A stretch of 64,000 nucleotides of DNA from Plantago major. Taxonomy: Eukaryota > Streptophyta > Magnoliopsida > Lamiales > Plantaginaceae. Both the position numbers and the translations under genes were made by a program. Positions 42,664 through 53,448 of this stretch are shown here, piece by piece. The DNA is taken from assembly GCA_026545765.1 (NCBI GenBank), contig CM048840.1:29330765-29394764 (forward strand), read 5' to 3'. Positions within the stretch are counted from its first letter, which is position 1. Each line of letters starts with the position of its first letter. The notes beneath the pieces were generated by a model. The model made no database searches. It was not told the origin of the DNA and saw nothing but the letters and a program-made list of their open reading frames with translations.

Positions 42664-44030
42664 TGATGAGACAATATTCTAACGTCTCATTTGGTCATTT
42701 TTAGCGGTCTTTGTGAGTCTTTGTCTTCAATTTTGTAGTCTTTTTAGTTCGTTTTTACACTTTGGTGTTTTGTTTATATTTTGTAGAAATCGATGTCTTT
42801 TGAGCCGAATGAGAACAAGCTATTTAGCATGGCTCGCCGTGGCGAGGAATTCAGTCCGCCACGGCGAGATTTTACGAGCTTGCAACTGGAAATTGAGAGA
42901 AGGCTCGTCGCGGTGAGATTTAGCGAGTGATCATCTTCTGAGATTAAAGAAGACTCGCCGCGGCGAAGGAATTGGTCCGCCGCGGTGAGATTTTGCGAGT
43001 GGAGCCTCTGATCTGAAGATTGAAGCTCGCCGCGGCGAGATTATGCGAAGGTTATATATATTGTGATAAAGAAGGCTCGCCGTGGTGAGGCAATTGGGCC
43101 GCGGCGGCGAGATTTTGCGAGCTGGATGTATGATCGATTAAGAAGGCTCGCCGCGGCGAGATATCCCTTCCGCCGCGGCGAGAGACGCATAATCAGTTTT
43201 GTTTTCGTTATTAGATTAGAATTTTGATTCTTTTCTTTTCATACTTCTTTTAACCTAGTTCTTAGAAAAAAGCTCCTAGACATTATCCTGGAAAAAAAAC
43301 TACATTGGAGCTTGGTTTTATCTTTGATTGAAGGATTGATATCGAATTCCTGGTTATTTTTGTAATTCTCTATTGTTTATCTCTTTACAATTCGTTCTTG
43401 TTCTTGTTTGTCTAATTGTATGAGCTTGCATGCAATTATCATTATGTTTATGTTTAGCATGAGCAATATCTTGAATTTTTTGATCCTTGTTTCTATCATG
43501 AGTAGCTAAACCACTCCGAACATGGTAGTTATGTGACGGTTATGCATATTCGCTTCTGGGGTTTAGATTCGTTCATATAGGTTCGTCTATCTTTAAATCT
43601 TCGTAAAATCTTCAATCCAATAAGCTAGATTAAGACTTTCAAATCATTTCCGGTTAAGGATCGTGGATTGACGACCCATGATTTCTCTATTTCAAAACAT
43701 TCAAATAACGATTGGTTGAATTGGATTGACTGATTTCTTTACACCGACCATGTGACAATATGAACGTATCCCTAGAGCGAATTAGCATTGCTTGATCGTA
43801 ACTACTGTGTTCTTTCTATCCCATTTAAATCAACTACATTGCATTTTCTGTTTTCTAGTTATTAGAAGTAATCAAAACCAAACAAATCAATCTGTTTTCA
43901 CAAGTAACTGTTTGCTTTCAAACCGTTGTGGTAGCTTAATTGGTTCCTTACGAACGATCCAGTGGTTAGCGTTGTCTGTCTACAACAACTGCTTACTACT
44001 TATTTTCTAAGTAATAATTTGAGCACATCA
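42664..44030 (+). repeat. 5' LTR of nested Athila-type element
   Basis: 1367 bp, starting TGATGAGACAATATTC and ending GAGCACATCA. It differs from the 3' LTR mainly in the palindrome array at 42831-43188. Confidence 0.92.
42831..43188. repeat. Palindrome array (TCGCCGCGGCGA) in 5' LTR
   Basis: About six units each hold one or two self-complementary CTCGCCGCGGCGAG words, separated by short AT-rich pieces such as ATTTTGCGAG. The array is far richer in CG than the rest of the LTR. Confidence 0.85.
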
Positions 44031-44035
44031 AATTT

Positions 44036-44054
44036 GGCGCCGCTGATGGGGAAC
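44036..44054 (+). promoter_or_regulatory. Primer-binding site of nested element
   Basis: TGGCGCCGCTGATGGGGAA a few bases after the LTR end is the Athila/Tat type of tRNA primer site. Confidence 0.8.
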
Positions 44055-44198
44055 CAATTCCTACTGTAGCACTTGGTTGCAAATCTTTACTTTATTTCCA
44101 ACTTACCTGAGGTTTAGTGCACTAACAGAAACTAAGGATATTTTGAGGTTTTCGTGTTGTGTAGCTCTAACAACAGGTTGATCAGAAAGGACATTTCA

Positions 44199-45229
44199 AT
44201 GGCTCAGTTAACCTATGGAGCCTACATGCAGCCCGGCGAGTTTAAGGCCGAAAAGGCAGCAATCGTGCTGTCTAATGAGGCGAGGAATTTGGAACTCAAA
44301 GCTCACCACTTCCTTAATATCCCCAAGTTCTAGGGAATGGCCAATGAGGATGTGATAAGGTTCCTCAAGGAGTTTGAAGTACTGATTGCAGGGATTCGTT
44401 GACAGCCGAAGGAGTGACAGTTTCAGATGGAGAGATAAGGAAGAAGGTTTTTCCAATGTGCCTGCAGGATAAAGCCAGGAACTGGCTATTGAACCAGCCT
44501 GGGGGTTCTCTACCTACTTGGGATTCTCTCTATAAGGCCTTCGTGAATAAATTCTACCCTTCCGAGAGAACACAACAACTTCGTGCCCAGATAATGCAGT
44601 TTTAGCAGATGCATGATGAGACCTTCTATGAAGCTCGGGATCATTTTTTGCAGTTATTGGCCCAATGCCCTCACCACAGGATAGACGATATGAGCTTATG
44701 TGTCCGATTTTATGAAGGCCTGGATTGGGAATATCAAAATATGGTCGATGTGAGCTGTAAAAACTCCTTCATGGAAGCCTCCGCTGATGAATTGAACAGT
44801 GTTTTTGAGAAGCTGGCAGCAACATCGCAACTTAAGGGAGCAAGAGATAAGGCTAGGAGAGTGGCAACCAGAGCAGCGGAAGAGACTCCAGGGCCGTGTA
44901 TTACTGAGCTAGAAAAAGAAATCATGAGCCATATGGAGAGGTCTGAGAGGTACTGTTTTGAGGCGCAGAAAATTTAGGAAAAAAATAACCAGAGGTTCGA
45001 CAGTATCGAGCAATCGCAAAGAAGGCTGGAACAGATATTGGGTGACTTGGTTGGGAAATTGCAGCTTATGGAGAAAGGTAGACCCCCAGCAGCCCCAGAA
45101 AACATTAGAGTCCTGGCGGTTGAGATAAATTTTGAAGAACCAAGGAAGGTTAAGTCTGTTGTTGTCACCTGTACCAATGAGGTTGAGTACCCTGCATCTG
45201 ATGAGGAACTCCAGCAACTGTTCAAGTGA
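44199..45229 (+). pseudogene. Athila-type gag
   Basis: The ATG at 44199 opens MAQLTYGAYMQPGEFKAEKA. After a stop and a frame change, the retrotransposon gag core follows: VFPMCLQDKARNWLLNQPGG, AFVNKFYPSERTQQLRAQI, then HDETFYEARDHFLQLLAQCP and FYEGLDWEYQNM. These blocks match the Athila gag pattern of a short hydrophobic leader, a WL motif and a YEAW/YEARD motif. Stops at 44331, at 44603 and after 44975 make it a pseudogene. The last part (45038-45229) is charged and may be the start of the linker to protease. Confidence 0.85.
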
Positions 45230-45379
45230 TCCGTTAACTGACAGCCGAGCAGACTGAAGATGCAGCCTCTGTTGAATCGACCGGGGATGAAGTTGAGGAA
45301 CCGAGTTCCGTGATTCCAGAAGAGGAGGAGAATGCGGAGCAAGAAACTACTGAACCCGACCCCCCACCATAATAATCCC

Positions 45380-45827
45380 TAAGGTAGAAAAGAGTATAAG
45401 CGACTCCGACAGCTTTGATTTACTAGTAGGCATTGGGTGTTCAGCCCAGGTTACCGGAATAGTCGACACTGGTGCTAGTTGCAATTTGATGACTTTTGAC
45501 ACCTATGAAGACTTAGGCTTAAAGGGATTGGAGCCGTGCAGATGCTTTATGACTCTTGCTGGTGGAACTAGAAGCAGATGCATGGGGATCGTGGAAGATG
45601 TTCCGATTAAGCTGGATGGTATAACAGTGATGACAGATTTTGTGGTAGTGGAATCGCCGAGGGTGAAGGGGAAAGAATTGGAAAGAGATATGCTACTTCT
45701 AGGGAGACCCTTCATCCACTCAACTCTCATGGTGGTGAATTTACATGCCCGAACCTGCACAATTGAGGTGCAAGGCGAGCCATGCGAACTGAAGGCCTAT
45801 TCCGCTCCATTATATTTCACAGGTTGA
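45380..45827 (+). CDS. Athila-type aspartic protease domain
   Basis: The frame contains GIVDTGASCNLMTFDTYEDL, with the retropepsin active-site triplet DTG, then a GGTRSRCMGIVEDVPIKLDG strand region and LLLGRPFIHSTLMVVNL, the usual LLGRPFL-type end of plant retroelement proteases. It is the last coding domain of the nested element; no polymerase follows. Confidence 0.85.
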
Positions 45828-47586
45828 TAGTAGGAAATTCATAGGAGCACACACTGGACCCTTATATATACATACTTATCAACAAGGAAGTACAAGAGCT
45901 ACACCAACCAGAAGAGTTAAGAACTTCCAGAGTACTCGTTAGCCAACACGGAAGAGTCTTGTACAAGACTGTAAAGGTACACCTGCAGGCAAGCCACTGT
46001 TGATCCCATTTTCTTTTCTTTTTTCACTCTACACTTGAGGACATTCTTGAGTTTAGGTTTGGGGAGGGGGAAATGTGCTCTCTAGTGTCTTGTCTGCATT
46101 TTCTCTACTACCTGAGTCTCTAGAGTCTTTCGTCCTCTACTTTATGTATGTTTTGGTCATTTTTCTTTTACGGTCGTTTTTTTTTCTTTTACCCTCTAGA
46201 GTCTTACGTGAGTCGTTCTTCCAAGTTATGAAAGCTTCTATTGTGATTGTTAAATTTGCTTGCTGCTTATGTTTTGCATGATACTTAACTAAGGTGGTAT
46301 AGTGGATTTAAAGCCCATAAATTTGTTTTTCGTGTAAATAGCAATTTTGTTTAACTCTTTAGTCCAAAAAGCCGGTGAGAAACTTTAAGCCGATGAAAAA
46401 ATATTGTACCGGCGCTTGTGTGATCCTTTCGGGAAGTGCAAAGCCTCTCGTTTGCGCCTTTTCATTCTCATGTGTACTTAGTTAAGTTAAGTATGACGAA
46501 GGCATGCTCTTCATGTTTCATTTTATCAAAATCCAGTACATTGCGAAGAACCGGTTTGGGGAGAAGAAATATGTTGTGTTGACATGTTTATTATTCAATT
46601 TTTGTAATATGTATTACTTCCCCAGATTAGTTGATTCGTCTCGGAGTGTATCTGTGGTGCTTGTCATCACCGTAGTCGTGTTAGGCATGTTTCAAATACT
46701 ACCTATATACCGGCGTGGTCTTAGTTAAGTTAAGTATGACGAAGGCATGCTCTTCATGTTTCATTTTATCAAAATCCAGTACATTGCGAAGAACCGGTTT
46801 GGGGAGAAGAAATATGTTGTGTTGACATGTTTATTATTCAATTTTTGTAATATGTATTACTTCCCCAGATTAGTTGATTCGTCTCGGAGTGTATCTGTGG
46901 TGCTTGTCATCACCGTAGTCGTGTTAGGCATGTTTCAAATACTACCTATATACCGGCGTGGTCTTAAAAAGCCATATGTCCGTGAGGGTTGATGGCACGT
47001 ACACCAAACTGACACGCACAAAAGTGCAGACTTCGGTAAAACAGACACTACCAAAAAAGTGAGACTAAAAGAGCCCATAGTGGCCAAATTGATTAGCATC
47101 TAATTTATTGTATGCAAATATGTGGTGATATGGAAGTTTGGTTATATGCTCCGACAAGTTGTTGTGTGCAAGGAAAAGCCCCTTCTGACTTAACTGATTG
47201 AGCACATTGCATAAGGTATTTGAGGCACCTTTGTGACGAAAGTCACCTTCCTTTTCTCTTATTGTTTCTTGAGTGATTAACCTACTGGACACTTCCAGAG
47301 TGTGAGAGAGAGAGATGTGTAGGATTTCCTTGTGAGGGATTGGAGAGTTAGACTAAAGTGCTATTTACTTGAGAAACTCTCTTATGGGATTTTTTGTGCA
47401 CTATTTCTATCAAGGTTGGTTGAGTGCAAACCTATTGCATCTTGTGAATTTAGCGCTTACAATGGTAGAGTTCGGTCACATGGAAGATTGACTCGTTTGT
47501 GTGTTATTATATGTCGTAGTCTAAGTCTAGTTGTCTTTAATATGTTTGTTTGCTCGGGGACGAGCAAAGGTTCGGTTTGGGGATTT
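45828..47586 (+). other. Non-coding 3' part of nested element
   Basis: No polymerase motif is seen in any frame. The only structure is a 243-bp perfect-looking tandem duplication (46478-46963). The end holds the polypurine tract before the 3' LTR. Confidence 0.6.
46478..46963 (+). repeat. 243-bp tandem duplication
   Basis: 46478-46720 and 46721-46963 appear identical. The unit is 81 codons long, and each copy holds the same ORF starting MLFMFHFIKIQYIAKNRFGE, with a hydrophobic stretch (VSVVLVITVVVLGMF). The ORF is not recognised. Confidence 0.95.
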
Positions 47587-48936
47587 TGATGAGACAATAT
47601 TCTAACGTCTCATTTGGTCCTTTTTAGCGGTCTTTGTGAGTCTTTGTCTTTAGTTTTGTAGTCTTTTTAGTTCGTTTTTATGCTTTGGTGTTTTGTTTAT
47701 ATTTTGTAGAAATCGAGGTCTTTTGAGCCGAATGAGAACAAGCTGTTTAGCATGGCTCGCCGCGGCGAGATTTTACGAGCTTGCAACTGGAAATTGAGAG
47801 GCTACCGCGAGGAAATCGCCATTGGTAGATTTAGCGAGTGATCATCTTCTGAGATTAAAGAAGCTCGCCGCGGCGAAGGAATTGGTCCGCCGCAGCGAGA
47901 TTTTGCGAATGGAGCCTCTGATTTGAAGATTGAAGCTCGCCGTGGCGGAGCACCTTACTCGCCGCGGTGACATTATGCGGAGGTTATATATATTGCGATA
48001 AAGAAGGCTCGCCGCGGTGAGATTTTGCGAGCTAGATGTATGATCGATTAAGAAGGCCCGCCGCGGCGAGATATTCCTTCCGCCGCGGCGAGAGACGCAA
48101 AATCAGTTTTGTTTTCATTATTAGATTAGAATTTTGATTCTTTTATTTTCATACTTCTTTTAACCTAGTTCTTAGAAAAAATCTCCTAGACATTATCCTG
48201 GAAAAAAAACTACATCGGAGCTTGGTTTTATCTTTGATTGAAGGATTGATATCGAATTCCTGGTTATTTTGGTAATTCTCTATTGTTTATCTCTTTACAA
48301 TTCGTTCTTGTTTGTCGAATTGTATGATCTTGCATGCAATTATCATTATGTTTATGTTTAGCATGAGCAATATCTTGAATTCTCTGATCCTTGTTTCTAT
48401 CATGAGTAGTTAAACCACTCCGAACATGGTAGTTATGTGACGGTTATGCATATTCGCTTCTAGGGTTTAGATTCGTTCATATAGGTTCGTCTATCTTTAA
48501 ATCTTCGTAAAATCTTCAATCCAGTAAGCTAGATTAAGACTTTCAAAATCATTTCCGGTTAAGGATCGTGGATTGACGACCCATGATTTCTCTATTTCAA
48601 AACATTCAAATAACGATTGGTTGAATTGGATTGACTGATTTCTGTACACCGACCGTGTGACAATATGAACGTATCCCTAGAGCGAATTAGCATTGCTTGA
48701 TCGTAACTACTGTGTTCTTTCTATCCCATTGAAATAAACTACATTGCATTTTATGTTTTCTAGTTATTAGAAGTAATCAAAACCAAACCAATCAATCTGT
48801 TTTCACAAGTAACTGTTTGCTTTCAAACCGTTGTGGTAGCTTAATTGGTTCCTTAGCGAACGATCCTGTGGTTAGCCTTGTCTGTCTACAATAACTGCTT
48901 ACTACTTGTTTTCTAAGTAATAATTTGAGCACATCA
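47587..48936 (+). repeat. 3' LTR of nested Athila-type element
   Basis: 1350 bp, matching 42664-44030, with a shorter and rearranged palindrome array. Confidence 0.92.
47754..48098. repeat. Palindrome array in 3' LTR
   Basis: Counterpart of 42831-43188 with units missing or altered. One unit reads GGCTACCGCGAGGAAATCGCC, a visible rearrangement of the standard unit. Confidence 0.8.
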
Positions 48937-48941
48937 ATTGT

Positions 48942-49272
48942 CCTTATGGAAAGCCAGATGATGTGCATAGAATTTCCAACATCACTGGAACAAGCACAAG
49001 AGCAAGACTTGTTGTGGAACCCTATGAGTCTTTCTACATGACTGAAGATCAATACAAGGGTGACAATAGATATCTGAAGATCATATATGAATATTTCAAG
49101 ATATCAGATATCAGAGTATTTGTGGGTCAAACAATTTGCCAAGAATAATCCCACCAAAACCTACAAGGAAGTTTGTGGATTTGCTAGAAACACTGAGATG
49201 ATAGTCATGACTTTGCTCTTTGACTACTCAGATGATATCAAAAGGTTTGGGGATAGGGAATTTTCAAATTGA
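48942..49272 (+). pseudogene. Third ORF of giant Copia element, C-terminal part
   Basis: If the nested element and one copy of the target duplication are removed, the codon TGT at 42661 is followed directly and in frame by CCTTATGGAAAG here. The frame continues PYGKPDDVHRISNITGTSTR and VEPYESFYMTEDQYKGDNRY, then after one frame change VKQFAKNNPTKTYKEVCGFA and DYSDDIKRFG, and ends at 49272. No family is recognised. The good conservation of the joined frame shows that the nested element landed in coding sequence. Confidence 0.75.
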
Positions 49273-49650
49273 TCCATAGATCTGCTGATTGAAGACTTGA
49301 AGATTTTGAAGAATTGAAGACTAGTTTATTAGGATGTCTACTTGGAGCTTGGTTACTCCTGTTGTCCTAGTTAACTATGTATTTAGTATCTTGCTGATTG
49401 AGCTTTACTGTTTTATCATTGTAAAAGTTATCTGTAAACTTTCTTTGTAACATATCTGATGAACCTACTCTCAGATATCAATCTATAAAAAGATAACTTG
49501 TCAGCAGATATCACACCTTGTGATTTGGTTGATGTTTACTTTCTGCACTTAATTAAAATGAATTGAAAAGATCATAAAAATGATTAAGTGTTAGATTGTT
49601 CCCTCTTCCAAGTTGTAATAGGTTTTAAAGATAGTCATCGTTGACTGATC
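49273..49650 (+). other. 3' untranslated region of giant Copia element
   Basis: AT-rich, no coding sequence recognised; ends at the polypurine tract. Confidence 0.6.
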
Positions 49651-49663
49651 AAAAAAGGGGAAA
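49651..49663 (+). promoter_or_regulatory. Polypurine tract of giant Copia element
   Basis: AAAAAAGGGGAAA lies directly upstream of the 3' LTR and would prime plus-strand DNA synthesis. Confidence 0.85.
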
Positions 49664-49665
49664 TT

Positions 49666-51289
49666 TATTAGGAATATCTGTTTAGATTTTGATCAGCAAC
49701 CTAATGACTTATCTTAGCACAGAAAGGTGGTTAGTACTCTTGGTTCACATGAACACTGTAAAAGAGGAAAATCACTAAGTATGTTAGTCTAGAAAATCTT
49801 GTATAGTATGTTAGGTCTCTGAATGTAATTTTTATATCTTTAAAGAAGACCAAGAAGAAGGCATGCAGCAGTAGAAGTTCAACAATTTTTGAAGTTTTGA
49901 AGACTGCTCAAGTTTGCTGAAGACAAAGGTTATCAGATACCTATGTCCAGATATCTTTGATAAACAAGTGTTTCTCAATAAACAAGTTTTGCAAAAGACA
50001 TCTGAGAACGCAAGGTTTCTGAACGAGGAAAAGTGCCCACAGATATCTACACTCAGATACCCTGGATAAAAACTATGTTTCTGGGAAACAATGTCTCAAC
50101 AGGTATCTGAAAATGAGAAGGTCTCTGGAAAGGGACATGCAATGCTTCAGAAAGCGTGCATAGTTCCGTTGGCACTACAGGACAAAAATAGTACAATGCA
50201 ATAAATGCACAAACAGAGACATCTGAACAAAAGAGGAAATCTCTGAAAAGAGACAACGTCTTATGCAGTACTATTTTCAAATATCAATAGTTTGAATTTC
50301 ACTAAGCCTAACGGATACTATTCAACTATAAATATGATCACTTAGAATGCTTGAAACCCACACTGAACTCACTGAAAATACCAAGCTTCTCTGATAATAC
50401 AACTAGTGGTATCTTTCTCTCAAGCATACAAGCCTTCAACCTACTTATTCTTCAGCTTACAGTTGCGACTAAGCTCTTGAATTCTAAGTAGCACGAAAGT
50501 TCTAAGTGTCCTGATCCTTAACAAGCATTGCTATCTGTGAAGGAGTTGAATCAAAAGATCAAGTATCTGAGATTCATTCTCTAGAACATTTATCATAGAC
50601 TTGTCAAGAAGAACATATCACCACACATTGTGAAGTGTGTTAAGTGACTCTTGTTCAAGAAGGTAGTATTACATAACTGTAGAAGTTATTAATCTACCAA
50701 ACCTGACAAACTACCTTAACCAACACCTTAAACGGCGTGGAGTACAGGAAGTACTTAGTTTGGGAAACTAAGGAATAACTCCAAGGTTACTGAGCATAGG
50801 AAGTACTTAGTTTGGAAAACTAAGGAATAACTCAAAGGTTTCTGAGTATAGGAAGTACTTGGCTGAGAAAGCCGGGGAATTACTCAGGGGGAACACTTGG
50901 TTGGGAACCTAGTGTATTTAGGAATCGAGAGAAGATATTTGTAAGGTGAACTCAATTATCTGTCTTAGTGGATTCTAGGTCTGAGAAAGGCCGAAGTGGA
51001 TTAATTGAAGGATTACGCCACCTTCAGATACCACTATAAAGATCAGTGTTATTTACTTTCTGCAATTTATTACTTGCTTTATTTACCTTGCTGAGCATTT
51101 ACACATATCTTGCTGAGCACGTGCACTTATCACAGAAAAGTCTTCCTCTCTCTGAAATTAAGTATCAGATATCTTCACAGATATCTGAGAAATTGTGTTT
51201 ATCGACAAAAGTTGTAAAATACTATTCCCCCCCCCCCCCCCCCCCCCCCCGCCTCTAGTCTTTTCCCTTTGCCGTTATCTGGACCAACA
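49666..51289 (+). repeat. 3' LTR of giant Copia element
   Basis: 1624 bp. The first dinucleotide is TA instead of TG. Near 50321 it lacks about 15 bases present in the 5' LTR between two TTCAA words. At 51229-51250 it has a C22 run where the 5' LTR has C12. An extra AGATATCT unit is present near 51180. Confidence 0.95.
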
Positions 51290-52500
51290 GTATGTAAGTC
51301 CGGCTTTCTTACTTTTCCACCCTCTGGTAAATACCCACTATGTGAAATGATCCCAGTCATGAAACGAATTATGCAATGTAAGTTGTATAGAAACAATTCC
51401 ATCCATATAAAAAGATGTCAAACTTTTTCATTTTTTCCCAAACATTTATATCAAGTTGGATATTTTTGCAAATAAAAGGAGGTTAAAATTTTATATTTAG
51501 AACTTGGAGAGACAATTTTGCAAATAAAAATTTTAAAGGTTTGCTTGGGTGTTTTTCTTTTGCTGAAAAAAATCTAAAGTCAACAAAAATTGAATTCTAG
51601 GGGTAGTTGTTATTGTTTTCATATGTGGGGAGATGTAATTAGAAAACTTAATAGGGTTGTTTAGTAATGTCTCTATAATTAAGACTTGGGTTTGTTCTGT
51701 ACCCATTAATGCAAGAGACCTGACATAAGATAAATATATAAGCCTGAAACCAGATCATACCCGGACTCGTTTAGAACCTTCCATGAAACAATTGGTGAAT
51801 TAATGTACTTCCCCAGTCTCACAACAAATGTATATTTGACTTTTGAGTAATTTCTGAGTTAGACAAAAATTATTCTTAAGTTATACCGGAAAATATTTTA
51901 TGTAAGTACATTACATTTACCAAACTTTCTTAATGTCACTTTATTATTATTTTTGTCTGATGTAATTTAAGAGCAATTTATATTCGAGTTCGACCTTAAA
52001 TGTACTTTAAAAGTAAATTATACTAAATTTATATGAGGACAAAATGAAGGACTACATTTTAGAATTTATCGAACGAATTGGCATGTACCATGGACACATG
52101 AATTAAGGCGGATTATGATTGTTAGGGTAAACATTACACCCATAAAAGTCACACTTGCCATTTCAATTAGCTTCACATCATTCCCAAAGTAGCGCGGTCC
52201 AGCCCAGATTCATCTCTACTTTTTTCAATCAGATATTTTTTACTAAAATTACCAAGTAAATTCTTAGTTTATTTCCTACTAAAATTACACAAATGTCAAA
52301 GTACTTTCCAATTCTCATATGGTAAGAAAAGCGAAAGACGTTATCTTTTTCATAGTCTGATTATCTTACCTAAGGTATGAAATCGGACTAAAGAAAGATC
52401 TAATGCATATTGATTTATGAAGCTTAGCGAATATCGAGCTTATTCGGATTGTAAAAATATATATGATATGATGATGATTCTATATTGTACTCCTTCCGCC
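51290..52500. other. Intergenic
   Basis: Host spacer to the right of the Copia element, starting with the second copy of the target duplication GTATG. No gene recognised. Confidence 0.5.
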
Positions 52501-52746
52501 ACAGACCAAATGTCTCATTTTGACTTTTTGCAGTCAACATTATTCAATTTTAACTACGATTTAATCTTAAACCGTAAATGTAAAATGTTCAATTAAATTA
52601 TATAATTAAAATTTTGGAAGTAAAGTTTCATTATATGATTTAATTGAATATTTTACATTTACGGTTTAAAATTAAATCATAGTTAAAGTTGAAAAATGTT
52701 GACTGCAAAAAGTCAAAATGGTACATTTGGTCTGGGACGGAGGGAG
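52501..52746. mobile_element. Stowaway-like MITE, well preserved
   Basis: The whole 246 bp fold on themselves. The left end CTCCTTCCGCCACAGACCAA is answered by TTTGGTCTGGGACGGAGGGAG, with TA target duplications at 52499-52500 and 52747-52748. It is a relative of 11185-11431. Confidence 0.85.
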
Positions 52747-52825
52747 TACTATTCATAAGGATTTATGGATCTTAATTATGATAAAACAATCACTTCCAAA
52801 ATTTTCTATGATTTGAATTGTATTA

Positions 52826-53071
52826 CTCCCCCGTCCCACAGAACTTCATATATTTGTGATTTTTAGTCGTCTCATAGAACTTGATGCATCACTATAAAAG
52901 GAAGCTATCCCACAAACAAATAATAAAAATCTCAACTTTACATACAAATCATATATTTTTGCTAATAAAAGTATAAATTTTCCCACATTTTAAATATTTT
53001 ATCATGACTTTAACTTTTCACATAAAACTACGCGCCAACACTAATGTATGAAGTTCTCCGGAACGGAGGAG
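52826..53071. mobile_element. Stowaway-like MITE (GAACTTCA type), independent copy
   Basis: Ends CTCCCCCGTCCCACAGAACT and GAAGTTCTCCGGAACGGAGG with TA on both sides. The interior matches the copies at 17635 and 24571. Confidence 0.8.
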
Positions 53072-53200
53072 TAACATACTGAAATTTCTAGTACCTTGTT
53101 TCTTTTTCCACTCTACTTTCGATTTGAATTGATCTTGAAGCTTAATGATATTTACATTTCTAAAACTCCGAGTACCTTTTTTATGGTGCAATATTACATA

Positions 53201-53448
53201 CTCCCCTTCGTTTCTGTATAAAAGTGAAACAATTTTCCATTTTTGGGCGTTTCACTAAAAGTGTTACATTTCCTTTTGTGGAAATTACTTCTATAATACA
53301 ATTCATTTTTAACCACACATTTTTGGGCCCACGTGTACTTTTCCACTGAATTAATATCTCAAACTCATTCTTAACCACATACTTTTTTGGATCACATTTT
53401 TTCTTAAAAATTATGCAAATCAAAATTGTTTCACTTTAAAATAAGAGG
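53201..53448. mobile_element. Stowaway-like MITE, diverged
   Basis: Left CTCCCCTTCGTTTCTGTATA and right CACTTTAAAATAAGAGG are imperfect complements, with TA on both sides. The words GGGCGTTTCACTAAAAGTGT relate it to 19359-19590. Confidence 0.6.

Larger units (their letters stand above)
42664..48936 (+). mobile_element. Nested Athila-type element with gag and protease only (6.27 kb)
   Basis: Two LTRs (42664-44030 and 47587-48936) enclose 3.56 kb. A 5-bp target duplication ATTGT (42659-42663 and 48937-48941) flanks it. The primer-binding site TGGCGCCGCTGATGGGGAA follows the 5' LTR, and a purine tract TTTGGGGATTT precedes the 3' LTR. Only gag and protease are recognised; there is no reverse transcriptase, RNase H or integrase. 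It is therefore a non-autonomous derivative of the Athila/Tat branch of Ty3/Gypsy. Its insertion splits the third ORF of the Copia element after a Cys codon. Confidence 0.92.
29762..51289 (+). mobile_element. Giant Copia (SIRE/Maximus-like) element, 21.5 kb, with third ORF and nested Athila
   Basis: The termini are two 1.6-kb LTRs starting TGTTAGG (TATTAGG in the 3' copy) and ending CCAACA. They are flanked by the perfect 5-bp target duplication GTATG (29757-29761 and 51290-51294). Inside are a primer-binding site, gag, pol in Copia order (protease, integrase, reverse transcriptase, RNase H), a long third ORF and a polypurine tract. Without the 6.27-kb nested Athila-type element it would be about 15.3 kb. 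Numerous stops and frameshifts make it non-functional today. The long third ORF after pol is what places it with the SIRE/Maximus lineage; that assignment is inference from architecture. Confidence 0.93.

Noticed and set aside
42831..43188. CRISPR-like spaced repeats
   Set aside because: This is a eukaryotic LTR; units are imperfect, spacers are themselves repeated, and no cas-like genes exist.
46504..46992. Hydrophobic ORFs as a possible envelope gene in the nested element
   Set aside because: The ORF is short, unrecognised and present twice only because of a tandem duplication; there is no signal or fusion-type motif.
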